NCBI GenBank assembly: GCA_050185825.1
Contig: JBFWZA010000008.1
Coordinates: 1 to 64,000, forward strand
From: SZUA-309 sp050185825
GTDB taxonomy: Bacteria; Pseudomonadota; Gammaproteobacteria; Pseudomonadales; Azotimanducaceae
Direction: 5' to 3'
DNA length: 64,000 nt
Position 1 is the stretch's first letter. Every line of letters begins with the position of its first letter. This document shows, piece after piece, positions 16,554 to 25,226 of this stretch. Both the position numbers and the translations under genes were made by a program. The notes below the pieces were generated by a model, which had not been told where the DNA came from, searched no databases, and was given only the letters and a program-made list of their open reading frames with translations.

Positions 16554-17339
16554 ATGAAGAGATTAGAAGGTAAGGTCGCCCTCGTTTCTGGGGCCGCGCG
16601 AGGGATCGGCGCGGCCTGTGCAAGAAAGCTGGCGGAGCAGGGTGCTCAGGTCGTGGTCGCAGACATTCTACCTGCAGAAGCTGAAAACACGGCCACCTTG
16701 ATTCGCGAGTCCGGTGGCACCGCCATATCTGCGCCACTCGATGTTACCGAGCCTGAAAGTTGGAAATCCTGCGTGGCGCTTGCCGTAGGAACGTTTGGGG
16801 GGCTGGACATCCTGGTCAACAACGCCGGGGTCTATATTCCGAAGCCGATCATGGATACCACGGAAGAGGACTTTGCAGCGCTGGTTGCGGTAAATCTGCG
16901 GGGCGTGTTCCTCGGCACGCAGATCTCCGCACCCGAGCTCATGAAACGCGGCAGCCAGACAGCTGCGGGTAGCTCGATCGTAAATCTGTCCTCGGCGGCC
17001 GGACTGGTGGGATCTCGCAACGCACCCGTCTATTCGATGACAAAGGGCGGTGTGCGTCTGTTCACTAAATCCGCTGCGCTGGAATTCGCCCGCAAGGGCA
17101 TTCGATGCAATTCCGTGCATCCGGGTCTCATCGACACGCCCATGGGCGCAATGGTTTTTGGCACAGGAAGCGCTGCGGGCAACGACCTGGCTCGGGAGGC
17201 GATGGCGAAAGCGCACCCTCTGGGCCGCATTGGCCATCCGGAAGACATCGCTGCCTGCGTGTTGTTCCTGGCATCCGATGAAGCCGCGTTCGTCACTGGA
17301 GCCGAACTCGCAGCAGATGGCGGGGTAACAGCCATCTGA
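16554..17339 (+). CDS. Short-chain dehydrogenase/reductase (SDR)
   Basis: This 261-residue SDR has GAARGIGAA, NNAG, S-S-A-A and YSMTK as Rossmann and catalytic motifs, and ends ELAADGGVTAI. Start is the ATG behind AACAGGAGATGCTGCA; an upstream in-frame codon lacks such a signal. It resembles the SDRs at 24447 and 56230 (VTGxELxxDGG ending). These are close to cyclohexanol or 3-alpha/20-beta-hydroxysteroid dehydrogenase types, so oxidation of an alicyclic alcohol to the ketone consumed by a BVMO is plausible but not proven. Confidence 0.9.
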   Translation: MKRLEGKVALVSGAARGIGAACARKLAEQGAQVVVADILPAEAENTATLIRESGGTAISAPLDVTEPESWKSCVALAVGTFGGLDILVNNAGVYIPKPIMDTTEEDFAALVAVNLRGVFLGTQISAPELMKRGSQTAAGSSIVNLSSAAGLVGSRNAPVYSMTKGGVRLFTKSAALEFARKGIRCNSVHPGLIDTPMGAMVFGTGSAAGNDLAREAMAKAHPLGRIGHPEDIAACVLFLASDEAAFVTGAELAADGGVTAI

Positions 17340-17780
17340 TCCCTTTCCTGCCGGCAATGTCTCGTGTACTCGATATCCCACCCGTATCGACAGCCAGTCA
17401 TCAGCATCCGGAGGCGGTGCCGCCGACCCGAGCGGCCCACCTCCAGGCTGTCGTAACCAGCTTCCCCCGGATAGAGCAGACCTCTACCACTCTCAACACG
17501 GGCGATGCGCGGACGGAAGACGGAGGGCTCCCGGGAGGCCGGGGCCTACAGAGCCGCCGCGGCCGTCTCGTGCTCCAGTAGCCAGCTGATCGCGAGGTAG
17601 GTTGGGGGAAGCAGATCTCCGGAGTGATCCAGCGCGATGCGCCGAAATGCGGTAAACGGTGCTCGCGACCCTGACGTCGCGATCTCGGTTGCCATAGCGC
17701 GCGCGCTCACGGACCTCCGCAAGAGCGTGACGCAAGCCCAGTTCCAGCAGTAACAGGAGTGCCCGGCACTGCGGCCGCGG
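17340..17780. other. Long 3' region without a convincing gene
   Basis: These 441 bases lie between the SDR stop and the convergent MaoC gene stop. Short frames exist on the minus strand, but none has a recognisable family, a ribosome site or normal length. It may hold decayed coding sequence. I see no clear terminator hairpin or repeat. Confidence 0.4.
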
Positions 17781-18197
17781 TTATCGCTGGCTGAAGCTGA
17801 CGATGGCCGTCCCGAACAGGCGGGTCTCGTCCCGCTGATTTCGTGCGGTGAGATCCAGTTCGATCTGCTGTCGCTCTTCATCGATATCCGTAACGATCGC
17901 CACCAGCAGCAACGGCTCGTCAGCCAGCATCGGCGCGCGAAACACAGTATCGATCGATGCAATTCTGGCCGATGGCGCCCACTCGTGAATCATGCTGGCC
18001 AGGAAGCCGACCCCCATGATGCCAGGTACCAGAGCTCCCGGAAGACCTTCCTGTCGCGCCCTTTCATGATCCTGAAAACGCGCTGCCTGCCATCCGACCG
18101 CGTCTGCGAACGCTCGGACGTTGGTGAGAGAAGTGTCTGCGTGCGGACTCTTTACTTCAGCACCGAACTGCACATCTGCCAGAGTTTCAGCGGTCAT
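17781..18197 (-). CDS. MaoC-like hydratase
   Basis: The 138-residue hotdog protein begins MTAETLADVQFG. The region FADAVGWQAARFQD...EGLPGALVPGIMGVGFL corresponds to the MaoC hydratase fold. The usual catalytic Asp/His pair of hydratase 2 is not plainly visible (the segment reads ALVPG instead of PxHG), so activity may be altered. The gene reads from an ATG that overlaps the 3' end of the preceding partner gene by 11 bases. The two small hotdog proteins probably form a heteromer, as in MaoC-like ChsH1/ChsH2 pairs. It is the last gene of a three-gene overlapped minus-strand operon. Confidence 0.7.
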   Translation of the reverse strand: MTAETLADVQFGAEVKSPHADTSLTNVRAFADAVGWQAARFQDHERARQEGLPGALVPGIMGVGFLASMIHEWAPSARIASIDTVFRAPMLADEPLLLVAIVTDIDEERQQIELDLTARNQRDETRLFGTAIVSFSQR

Positions 18198-18651
18198 GAT
18201 TTGGTTTCTCTCGAATGACGACTCTGGAATCGAGCGTCGCCAGATGCGTCGCATCGGCACTGTACAGGTCCGTGCGGACAACGATGAATACCATTCGGCC
18301 CGATCGTCCCTTCTTGTCGTAGATTTCGTGCAGGTGAGTGCGTCCGACCAGCTGCTCTGATGCACGCACCGGCGCATGCATGATCAATGACTTACCTCCG
18401 TCCATCGGGATACCCCCCAGCTTCGGAAAGTCTACGGGAAGCATGCGCCTCGGCATTATGCCGCCAAGCACCGCGGGAGAGGCCTGAAAATCGGGGTGCA
18501 GCGGATCGACGAATTCCGGCCGGTGTTCGCCACACGCATTGCCTATGGCGACGACCTTGGCTGGTTCCAGGCACAGTTCCATCTCGTCGAAGTCGATGTT
18601 GACGAACTGCCTGCGAAGGTCTTCCGTAGTTATTAGGTCGGGATCAGACAC
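18187..18651 (-). CDS. MaoC N-terminal-domain-like protein (FAS1-type dehydratase partner)
   Basis: This 154-residue protein resembles the N-terminal MaoC dehydratase domain, with HPDFQASPAVLGGIMP and the strands GKSLIMHAPVRASEQLVGRTHLHEIYDKKGRSG. The latter is rendered here as two adjoining beta-strands; the pattern of 'bait' domain plus small MaoC partner is known in steroid side-chain hydratases. GTG at 18651 is chosen because it overlaps the upstream amidohydrolase stop by eight bases (GTGTCTGA), implying coupling. A longer ATG frame starting at 18714 would overlap that gene by 71 bases and is less likely. Substrate is unknown. Confidence 0.68.
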   Translation of the reverse strand: MSDPDLITTEDLRRQFVNIDFDEMELCLEPAKVVAIGNACGEHRPEFVDPLHPDFQASPAVLGGIMPRRMLPVDFPKLGGIPMDGGKSLIMHAPVRASEQLVGRTHLHEIYDKKGRSGRMVFIVVRTDLYSADATHLATLDSRVVIREKPNHDR

Positions 18652-20335
18652 GCAGCAGCCTTCCCGGCGTTGCACCGCTGTATTCGTTGTTCTCGAGAAC
18701 GACTTCCCCGCCAACCAGCGTACAGGAGATGCCTCGGGCGACCTGTTTCAATCGTTTTGCACCTGTCGGCAGGTCGTGCACGACTTCCGGCATCTGGGCA
18801 CCCACGTTATCCGGATCGAAGACTACGACATCACCGGCCATGCCGATGCGGAGCAGGCCGCGGTCATGAAATCCCCACAGAGTGGCAGTTTCGTACGTGA
18901 TTCTGCGAACAGCTTCTTCGAGCGACATCGCTTGCTTTTCCCGAACCCAGTAACTCAACAGGTGTGTCTGCAGGGAACTGTCCATGATCTGTGCAACATG
19001 AGCGCCCGAATCCGAAAACGTTACTACTGATCTCGGATGGCGAATCATCTCCAGCACATGATCCTGATTCTCGTTGGCGAGAGGCTGTCGGAAGAATATC
19101 TTCAGCTCGTTCTCCAGCGCCATGTCGATCATGAGTTCTACAGGATGAACGCCGCGTTGTTCGGCAAGCTCCGCCATTGACGGGCCGTCGTATGCGAGGT
19201 CCCGCATTGGGAACACCCATTTCCAGTTCGGTGGTCGGGGCTCCGCACCAACGATCTTCGGACCTTTGTATTCCCTTGAGGCGACTTCAACCAGCTTCGC
19301 CTTGAATTCAGGGTCGCGCATCATCGCGATCTGCTCTTCGAGAGCGCGTGAGCGAAACCCGCTCCATATTTCCCAGTTGTCGAAAGGTGTGTGAGTTTCG
19401 AACGACAGCAGCGTATTGAGGCTTCGCGTGTGAACCTGTGCGGCCATACGGCCACCCATGCGCGCAGTCTCGTCGAGCAGATCGAAGTATGGACGCCAGT
19501 AGTCCGGCGCCGCCCGCGAGCTGAACATACCCCAGGTCTGGGTAACGCCCGATTCCACCGCCAGATCGCGCAGTCTCTCGTGGTACTCACGCACCCGCTC
19601 GGGATCCCGACCGGGTGACTCGCCGGCAATCTCGAAAACGCCCTTGCCTGTTTCGCCGATTGCGTTGACGATCGCGCGGACTTCCTCCCACTCGGCGATC
19701 CTGCTGGCGACAGGCCGATCGTCCGCCGTGATGTGGTTGTTGGTGCGGGAGGTGGAAAAGCCTACTGCACCCGCTCGAACGGCTTCCGACGCGAGGTGCG
19801 CCATCGTCGCGATCTCGTCAGCAGATGCCGCCTCGGAAAAGGCCCGATCACCCATGACGTAGGTACGCAGCGCGGAGTGTCCCACATAACCGGCGTAGTT
19901 GATGCCCTTCGGTAAAGCATCGACCGCATCCAGAAACTCAGGAAAGCTCTCCCAGGACCAGTCGACTCCCGCGAGCATCGCATCACGGGACAGATCCTCC
20001 GCTCGTTCCAGATTGCGGAAAACGTAGTCGGCATGCTGCTTGCTGCACGGAGCCAGGGTGAAGCCGCAGTTGCCCATCACGGCTGTGGTCACGCCATGGT
20101 AGCAGGAGCACGATCCGATGGGGTCCCAGAAAACCTGCGCGTCCATGTGCGTGTGCCCGTCGACGAATCCTGGAGCGACGACCTGCCCCTCTGCGTCGAC
20201 GGTGCGGGACGCGCGTTCACTCCGCAAGCGGCCGATTGCCGCAATCTTGCCGTCTTTGAGGCCGACATCGGCTCGATATCGTGCCCCGCCTGAACCATCG
20301 ATCACAACGCCGTCGGTTATCAGAATGTCGTACAT
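18644..20335 (-). CDS. Amidohydrolase, N-acyl-D-amino-acid deacylase type
   Basis: The 563-residue TIM-barrel amidohydrolase has GFVDGHTHMDAQ (metal HxH), MGNCGFTLAP, the middle histidines of the barrel, and SDSGAHVAQ (metal Asp) near the C-terminus. It closes with the small beta-domain AGDVVVFDP. ATG at 20335 starts the family's conserved YDILITDGVVIDGSG; the 20 codons upstream lack resemblance. Members hydrolyse D-amino acid or cyclic amide bonds, and in catabolic islands are found near lactone or CoA pathways. The link to the MaoC pair behind it through overlapping codons suggests a hydrolytic step on a ring or side-chain product. Two candidate operators lie upstream. Confidence 0.87.
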   Translation of the reverse strand: MYDILITDGVVIDGSGGARYRADVGLKDGKIAAIGRLRSERASRTVDAEGQVVAPGFVDGHTHMDAQVFWDPIGSCSCYHGVTTAVMGNCGFTLAPCSKQHADYVFRNLERAEDLSRDAMLAGVDWSWESFPEFLDAVDALPKGINYAGYVGHSALRTYVMGDRAFSEAASADEIATMAHLASEAVRAGAVGFSTSRTNNHITADDRPVASRIAEWEEVRAIVNAIGETGKGVFEIAGESPGRDPERVREYHERLRDLAVESGVTQTWGMFSSRAAPDYWRPYFDLLDETARMGGRMAAQVHTRSLNTLLSFETHTPFDNWEIWSGFRSRALEEQIAMMRDPEFKAKLVEVASREYKGPKIVGAEPRPPNWKWVFPMRDLAYDGPSMAELAEQRGVHPVELMIDMALENELKIFFRQPLANENQDHVLEMIRHPRSVVTFSDSGAHVAQIMDSSLQTHLLSYWVREKQAMSLEEAVRRITYETATLWGFHDRGLLRIGMAGDVVVFDPDNVGAQMPEVVHDLPTGAKRLKQVARGISCTLVGGEVVLENNEYSGATPGRLLRV

Positions 20336-20369
20336 GGCTGGAATCTGCACCTTGGTGTGGTGCTCTATA

Positions 20370-20383
20370 GTAAGGTTGCGTAC
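20370..20383. promoter_or_regulatory. Candidate MarR operator, site 3
   Basis: GTAAGGTTGCGTAC has one mismatch to GTAAG-N4-CTTAC and lies 35 bases upstream of the amidohydrolase start at 20335 (minus strand). A second copy faces the divergent thioesterase gene 120 bases away. Confidence 0.45.
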
Positions 20384-20503
20384 ATTCAGGTGCAATCAGC
20401 AGCGCTCGAGTCCTTTTTCTGTTGAGTTGGCATGCTGGATCATTACCCGTCGGCCTCTGTCAAGGCAGGTACGGACTGGAGCGAGTTCGAGCCGGCGCAT
20501 ATA

Positions 20504-20517
20504 CTAAGGGCGCTTAC
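20504..20517. promoter_or_regulatory. Candidate MarR operator, site 4
   Basis: CTAAGGGCGCTTAC contains a perfect TAAG-N4-CTTA core, 20 bases ahead of the thioesterase start at 20537. That position would block transcription start or early elongation. It is paired with site 3 in the same divergent region. Confidence 0.5.
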
Positions 20518-20536
20518 GTAAATCAGGGGTCTGGAA

Positions 20537-20965
20537 TTGGTCGAAGCGCAGGAGAGGATGCCCAGTCCGCACGGTGAGGCGATCGGACTGGAGGTCGTGG
20601 CGCAGGGTGAGGACCATGCACTCGTCAGGGTCGCCTACAGCGAGAAGCTCGTGGGTGATCCGGAATCGGGCATCATTCACGGGGGCGTTCTCACCACCAT
20701 GCTGGATAATGCTTCTGGAATGGCGGTGCGGTCTGGGTCCACTCCGGATGAGGAGAAAGCGATCGCCACGCTGGATCTGAGGATCGACTATCTGCGGGGC
20801 GCTATGCCGCGCAAGCCGATACATGCGGAGGCGCACTGTTATAAGCGTACGAAAAATGTCGCGTTTGTCCGCGGGCTGGCATATGAAGATGATCGTGACG
20901 ATCCGGTCGCCACGTCTGTGGCGACCTTCATGATGGGTACTCCCAATAAGCCGAGAACTCCATGA
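20537..20965 (+). CDS. PaaI-type hotdog thioesterase
   Basis: The 142-residue hotdog-fold protein shows the PaaI-like region SGIIHGGVLTTMLDNASG (His-Gly-Gly followed by the helix Asp) and LDLRIDYLRGA. It would hydrolyse acyl-CoA intermediates, releasing CoA or relieving dead-end esters. TTG at 20537 has AGGGG at a good distance; ATG at 20558 is an in-frame alternative. Its last codons overlap the next gene by four bases (ATGA), and the next gene is a paralogue, so a heteromeric pair is possible. Confidence 0.85.
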   Translation: MVEAQERMPSPHGEAIGLEVVAQGEDHALVRVAYSEKLVGDPESGIIHGGVLTTMLDNASGMAVRSGSTPDEEKAIATLDLRIDYLRGAMPRKPIHAEAHCYKRTKNVAFVRGLAYEDDRDDPVATSVATFMMGTPNKPRTP

Positions 20966-21399
20966 AGGTGATCAGTGCGCTTCAGGACAGAGATCCGGCG
21001 ACGAGACTCCAGATGTTGGCCGACTCTATTCCGTATGCGAGATTTCTCGGTATTACCGCTGTCGAAGAATCCGGGGTGGTGACTACCCGGCTTCCCTACA
21101 GGGAGCCGCTTGTAGGTAATCGCAATCTACCTGCTATTCACGGTGGCGTGCTGGGCGCCTTTCTCGAGCTGACCAGTGTGGTTCAGCTGCTTCATGAAGG
21201 TGCTTATGCACATCTGCCCAAGACGGTCGACATCAGCTTTCAGTATCTGAGATCCGCAGGACCGCACGACATGTATGGCCGTGCGCACATCACGCGGCGT
21301 GGCCGCAGAATAGCCAGCGTCCGGGCAGAGATGTGGCAGCAGGAACCCGAAAAATTGACGACCTTGGCGTATGGGCACTTCCTGTTGGCGCCTCTTTGA
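20962..21399 (+). CDS. PaaI-type hotdog thioesterase, second copy
   Basis: The 145-residue hotdog protein has LPAIHGGVLGAFLELTS and KTVDISFQYLRSAGP at the positions of the thioesterase signature. The Asp of the PaaI helix is replaced by Glu (FLELTS versus MLDNAS in the partner), a permitted variant in the family. It is translationally coupled to the preceding thioesterase. The tandem arrangement mirrors the fused double-hotdog protein at 29121. Confidence 0.84.
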   Translation: MKVISALQDRDPATRLQMLADSIPYARFLGITAVEESGVVTTRLPYREPLVGNRNLPAIHGGVLGAFLELTSVVQLLHEGAYAHLPKTVDISFQYLRSAGPHDMYGRAHITRRGRRIASVRAEMWQQEPEKLTTLAYGHFLLAPL

Positions 21400-21523
21400 G
21401 AATGACGACGGTGTGCGGATTGACTACCGTGGGTGCGGGCAGATGCAGCGAGGTCGTTCGAGCGGTCAGCGTCGAATGAAGCGCTGTGTACCTGACTACT
21501 GATTGAACTTAGGGGAGTCACCG

Positions 21524-22087
21524 ATGAGCACACTGCAGCCACTCGAGAGCGCCAGGTTGGAGCCCCTCGACGAAGCGGAAATGAGTCCTGAGCAGCTCGA
21601 GATGATTGCACCGCTTCGGGAGCGATATGGTTTCGTGTTCAACGTGCTGAAGACGATGATGCGCAACATGCCGCTCCTGAATGCCTGGAATCCTCTTGCC
21701 GGACATATCATGAGCGCCTCCAGCCTGACGCCCCGGCAGCGGGAGCTGATGATTCTGCGGGTGGGGTGGCAAAGGTACTGTGAATACGAATGGGGTCAGC
21801 ACGTGCTCATGAGCCAGGCTGCCGGGCTTACAACGGCGGATCACGATCGTGTACGTGAAGGGGCTGGCGCCGAAGGCTGGAGCGCGGAGGAGCGAGCGCT
21901 GATTTCCGCCACGGACGAGCTGCTGGAACACACCATGCTGAGTGACGCTGCATGGTCGGAACTCACGGCTCACTTTTCCGAAGAGCAGATCATGGACGCT
22001 ATCTTCACCGTCGGGCAATACAACATGCTGGCTATGGCGCTCAACAGCCTGGGTGTGCAGCGGGAAGACGGTGTCCCCGGTTTTTGA
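21524..22087 (+). CDS. Carboxymuconolactone decarboxylase family protein
   Basis: This 187-residue all-helical protein is of the CMD/AhpD-like family: LTPRQRELMILRVGWQRYCEYEWGQHV holds the conserved Glu...His segment. Its cysteine pair is absent (CEYEWGQH has a single Cys), so an AhpD-like peroxidase role is unlikely and a lactone decarboxylase or scaffold role is possible. The start is the ATG behind TTAGGGGAGTCACCG. It lies between thioesterases and the BadH-like SDR. In many alicyclic and steroid clusters such proteins have unknown function. Confidence 0.83.
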   Translation: MSTLQPLESARLEPLDEAEMSPEQLEMIAPLRERYGFVFNVLKTMMRNMPLLNAWNPLAGHIMSASSLTPRQRELMILRVGWQRYCEYEWGQHVLMSQAAGLTTADHDRVREGAGAEGWSAEERALISATDELLEHTMLSDAAWSELTAHFSEEQIMDAIFTVGQYNMLAMALNSLGVQREDGVPGF

Positions 22088-22122
22088 TTTAGTGGCCGGC
22101 GACATGCCGCTGGAGGGCCGAC

Positions 22123-22884
22123 ATGACCGTGTTTCAAGGGCACGCCATCATCGTCACTGGTGCTGCCAGTGGTATAGGACGGGCAATAGCTGAGCATCTC
22201 GCCCTTCAGGGCGCGGTGGTCGGGATATTCGATCTCAATGGGGAAGGCGCGGCGCAAGCCGCTCGGGAGATCGGGATTTCAGGTGGTAAGGCTTTGGCGT
22301 ACCAGCTGGACATCACGAACTACCAGGCCGCTCGCGATGCGGTAGAGGTTTTTCAGAAGGCCGAGGGGCCTCTGTATGGTCTGGTCAACAATGCGGGTTG
22401 GGACGAGGCCAAGAACTTCATTGATACCGAACCGGATTTCTGGCGGAAGGTCATCGATGTAAATCTTTACGGGCCGATGAACATGACACATGTCGCGTGC
22501 CGCCAGATGGCGCAACACGGACAGGGGCGGGTAGTGAGCATAGCGTCGGATGCCGGGCGCGTGGGATCTTCCGGGGAGGCTGTCTATTCTGCGGCAAAGG
22601 GCGGCACCATCGCGCTGATGAAGACGCTGGCGCGCGAATTCGCACGTCAGGGAATCACCTTCAATTCCGTCTGCCCTGGCCCGACCGATACACCCCTGCT
22701 GGCTGCTTTCGATGCTTCCAGCGGCGGTCGGCTGGTTCACGCACTCGAGCGATCTGTTCCCATGCGACGTCTCGCCAACCCGTCTGACTTTCCGAAAGTA
22801 GTCTCCATGTTTCTGGATCCAGCCAGCGGCTACATCACCGGACAGACCATCAGCGTTTCCGGCGGCCTCTCCATGCATGGCTAG
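22123..22884 (+). CDS. badH: 2-hydroxycyclohexanecarboxyl-CoA dehydrogenase (BadH-like SDR)
   Basis: The 253-residue SDR has TGAASGIG and Y-S-A-A-K. Long stretches recall BadH of Rhodopseudomonas: NNAGWD, IASDAGRVGSSGEAVY, VCPGPTDT and a terminal SVSGGLSMHG. BadH oxidises 2-hydroxycyclohexane-1-carboxyl-CoA to the 2-keto ester that BadI opens, and the BadI-like gene is 12 kb upstream in this window. GGAGGGCCGAC precedes the ATG. It is separated from the BadI operon, which is unusual for the known bad cluster. Recognition rests on recalled family sequence, so an alignment should confirm it. Confidence 0.82.
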   Translation: MTVFQGHAIIVTGAASGIGRAIAEHLALQGAVVGIFDLNGEGAAQAAREIGISGGKALAYQLDITNYQAARDAVEVFQKAEGPLYGLVNNAGWDEAKNFIDTEPDFWRKVIDVNLYGPMNMTHVACRQMAQHGQGRVVSIASDAGRVGSSGEAVYSAAKGGTIALMKTLAREFARQGITFNSVCPGPTDTPLLAAFDASSGGRLVHALERSVPMRRLANPSDFPKVVSMFLDPASGYITGQTISVSGGLSMHG

Positions 22885-22991
22885 CCTTCGAATACGACCT
22901 CTGGTCGAGATGTAAGGATTTTGTCTGGCTTCTGGGTGCCGCGGCGACGAAGAGGCGGCCGAACTCATGACGTTGGACACGCCCTCCACCC

Positions 22992-23005
22992 GTAAGTACA
23001 CTTAT
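22992..23005. promoter_or_regulatory. Candidate MarR operator, site 5
   Basis: GTAAGTACACTTAT contains a perfect TAAG-N4-CTTA core and lies about 80 bases upstream of the P450 gene at 23084, in the only gap between the BadH-like gene and the P450 operon. Confidence 0.5.
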
Positions 23006-23083
23006 ATTTGCAGTTTAAACTGGTTAGCAGCCATCGTTCGTGCGAATTCATGAGCACATGAACGGAGGACAGGAGAACGAACA

Positions 23084-24382
23084 ATGAGTGAAGCCGAAGC
23101 CGCAACGTTTGACCCTGCAGAAGCCATCATGGACCTCAGAGACACTATGCTCAGCAGGGACCCGAAAACGATACCGCTTGACGAGATAGATCTTGCGCAA
23201 CCCGCATTGTTTCAGGCAGATGCGTTCTGGCCTTTCCTGGATCGTCTGCGAGTGGAGGATCCGGTTCACTACTGTAAGGATTCGCAGTTCGGTCCGTTCT
23301 GGTCCATAACAAAATTCAACGACATCATGCAGGTGGAAGGGAATCCGGATGTTTACTCATCGGCTGACGGGATAAGTATCGCACCCGTAAATACAGCGTC
23401 TCTTCCGGTAGAGATGTTCATCGCGATGGATGAGCCTAAGCACGGAGAACAACGCAAGTCGGTTCAGGGCGTTGTAGCACCGCGGAATCTGGCTGAACTC
23501 GAGCCGCTCATCGAGCAGCGGGTCGCCGCCATCCTCGATTCGTTGCCCATAGACGAGACTTTCAACTGGGTAGACAAGGTTTCAATTGAGCTAACTACAC
23601 AGATGCTGGCGACGCTGTTCGATTTTCCCTTCGAGGATCGTCGAAAGCTGACGTTCTGGTCTGATGTTGCGACGACGCAACCCGGTCCTGATGGACTTGT
23701 GAAGTCGGTAGAAGAACGACGAGATGTTTTGCTGGAATGTCTGGCAACGTTTACAGAGTTGTGGAACGAACGGGTTAATGAGCCGCCGCGCGGTGATCTG
23801 ATTTCGATGCTCGCTCACGGCGAGGCAACCAGACACATGCAGCCCTACGAGTTTCTGGGCAATCTGATGTTGCTTATCATCGGCGGTAACGATACGACTC
23901 GGAACTCCATTTCTGGCGGTGTCCTCGCGTTGAACCAGAATCCCGGGGAATACGACAAGCTTCGCCGGAATCCCGGGCTGATTCCGAACATGGTACCGGA
24001 AATCATCCGCTGGCAGACGCCTCTGACATCTATGCGGAGAACCGTTACGAAGGACACGGAGCTGCGAGGCAAGAAGCTCAGGAAAGGGGACAAGGTGGTG
24101 ATGTGGTACGTATCAGGTAACCGAGATGAAGAGGTTATCGATCGGCCGTATGAGTTCATCATTGACCGTGAACGTCCTCGTCACCACCTATCCTTCGGTT
24201 TCGGTATACATCGCTGCATGGGTAATCGCCTTGCGGAGATGCAATTGCGTCTGCTCTGGGAAGGCATTATGGAGCGATTCGAGATGGTGGAGGTTGTCGG
24301 CGAGCCGGAACGCAGCTTCTCGACGCTGATTAAAGGAATCACGAAACTCCCTGTGCGAGTTCACCCGAAGAAGGCCGCTTGA
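23084..24382 (+). CDS. Cytochrome P450, CYP153-type, second copy
   Basis: This 432-residue P450 has the same I-helix GGNDTTRNSISGG, EIIRWQTPLTSMRRT and haem loop FGFGIHRCMGNR (C378) as the copy at 12640. The two are clear paralogues diverged mainly in the N-terminal substrate-recognition part. Its start follows AGGACAGGAGAACGAACA. It is followed by an SDR and a third P450 on the same strand. That is the arrangement expected for hydroxylation of an alicyclic compound followed by alcohol oxidation. Redox partners must be supplied from elsewhere in the genome. Confidence 0.92.
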   Translation: MSEAEAATFDPAEAIMDLRDTMLSRDPKTIPLDEIDLAQPALFQADAFWPFLDRLRVEDPVHYCKDSQFGPFWSITKFNDIMQVEGNPDVYSSADGISIAPVNTASLPVEMFIAMDEPKHGEQRKSVQGVVAPRNLAELEPLIEQRVAAILDSLPIDETFNWVDKVSIELTTQMLATLFDFPFEDRRKLTFWSDVATTQPGPDGLVKSVEERRDVLLECLATFTELWNERVNEPPRGDLISMLAHGEATRHMQPYEFLGNLMLLIIGGNDTTRNSISGGVLALNQNPGEYDKLRRNPGLIPNMVPEIIRWQTPLTSMRRTVTKDTELRGKKLRKGDKVVMWYVSGNRDEEVIDRPYEFIIDRERPRHHLSFGFGIHRCMGNRLAEMQLRLLWEGIMERFEMVEVVGEPERSFSTLIKGITKLPVRVHPKKAA

Positions 24383-24446
24383 GGCGGCCCGGAAAGCCGG
24401 AGCTGACTGAAGCTCCTCGAGAAGTCTGCAGCACGGTAGGACATCC

Positions 24447-25208
24447 ATGAGCGGACGGTTGGATGGCAAGGTCGCTCTCATCACCGGCTCGGCTCGTGGG
24501 ATGGGTGCAAGCATAGCGCGACTGTTCGCTGAAGAAGGGGCGAGAGTCGTCCTGTCGGATATTCTCGAAGCGCCACTCAAGGCGCTTGAGTTGGAGCTCA
24601 GTGGCCGTGGTTACGAAGTGCTGGCGCAGCGCCACGACGTCATTGACGAGGCATCCTGGGAACAGATTGTGCAGGCCACAGAAACCAGATTCGGCCGGCT
24701 GGATGTGCTTGTAAACAACGCAGGCGTTCTCGACACAGCCGGTGTGGAGGCGTCGTCTCTCGAAGCGTGGGAACGGGTAGTTGCGGTCAACCAGACTGGT
24801 GTCTGGCTGGGAATGAAGGTTGCGATACCTGCGCTACGACGCAGTGGCGGCGGCTCGATCGTGAACACGAGCTCGATTTACGGGATCGTCGGCAGCGGCG
24901 GATCGGCAGCGTACCATGCAAGCAAAGGCGCGGTGAGATTGCTCACGAAAACCGCCGCACTTGAGTACGCCCCGGATGGCATTCGGGTCAACTCGGTTCA
25001 TCCTGGGTACGTGAATACGCCGATGATCGAACAGGCGCTTCCGGAAGCCAACGTGTCGATGCTTAAACTCCTTGGAGAACAGGTGCCGTTAGGCCGCCTG
25101 GCCGAGCCTGAAGATATCGCTCGAGGCGTTCTCTATCTCGCCAGCGACGAATCTTCTTATGTTACGGGTAGCGAGCTGGTGATTGATGGCGGTGTGACTG
25201 CTGGCTGA
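24447..25208 (+). CDS. SDR, alicyclic-alcohol dehydrogenase-like
   Basis: The 253-residue SDR has TGSARGMG, NNAGVLD, S-S-I-Y and Y-H-A-S-K, and ends VIDGGVTAG. The pattern is that of NAD-dependent cyclohexanol or 3-alpha/20-beta-hydroxysteroid dehydrogenases. Its position directly between two P450 genes suggests it oxidises the P450-generated alcohol to a ketone for BVMO action. It lies 64 bases after the CYP153-type gene and 18 before the next, so it is part of one operon. Confidence 0.9.
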   Translation: MSGRLDGKVALITGSARGMGASIARLFAEEGARVVLSDILEAPLKALELELSGRGYEVLAQRHDVIDEASWEQIVQATETRFGRLDVLVNNAGVLDTAGVEASSLEAWERVVAVNQTGVWLGMKVAIPALRRSGGGSIVNTSSIYGIVGSGGSAAYHASKGAVRLLTKTAALEYAPDGIRVNSVHPGYVNTPMIEQALPEANVSMLKLLGEQVPLGRLAEPEDIARGVLYLASDESSYVTGSELVIDGGVTAG

Positions 25209-25226
25209 TACAGCAGGAGAATGCAG

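Noticed and set aside
17493..17962. Minus-strand frames downstream of the small MaoC gene
   Set aside because: They lack a family match and a start signal, and partly overlap the MaoC gene in another frame.
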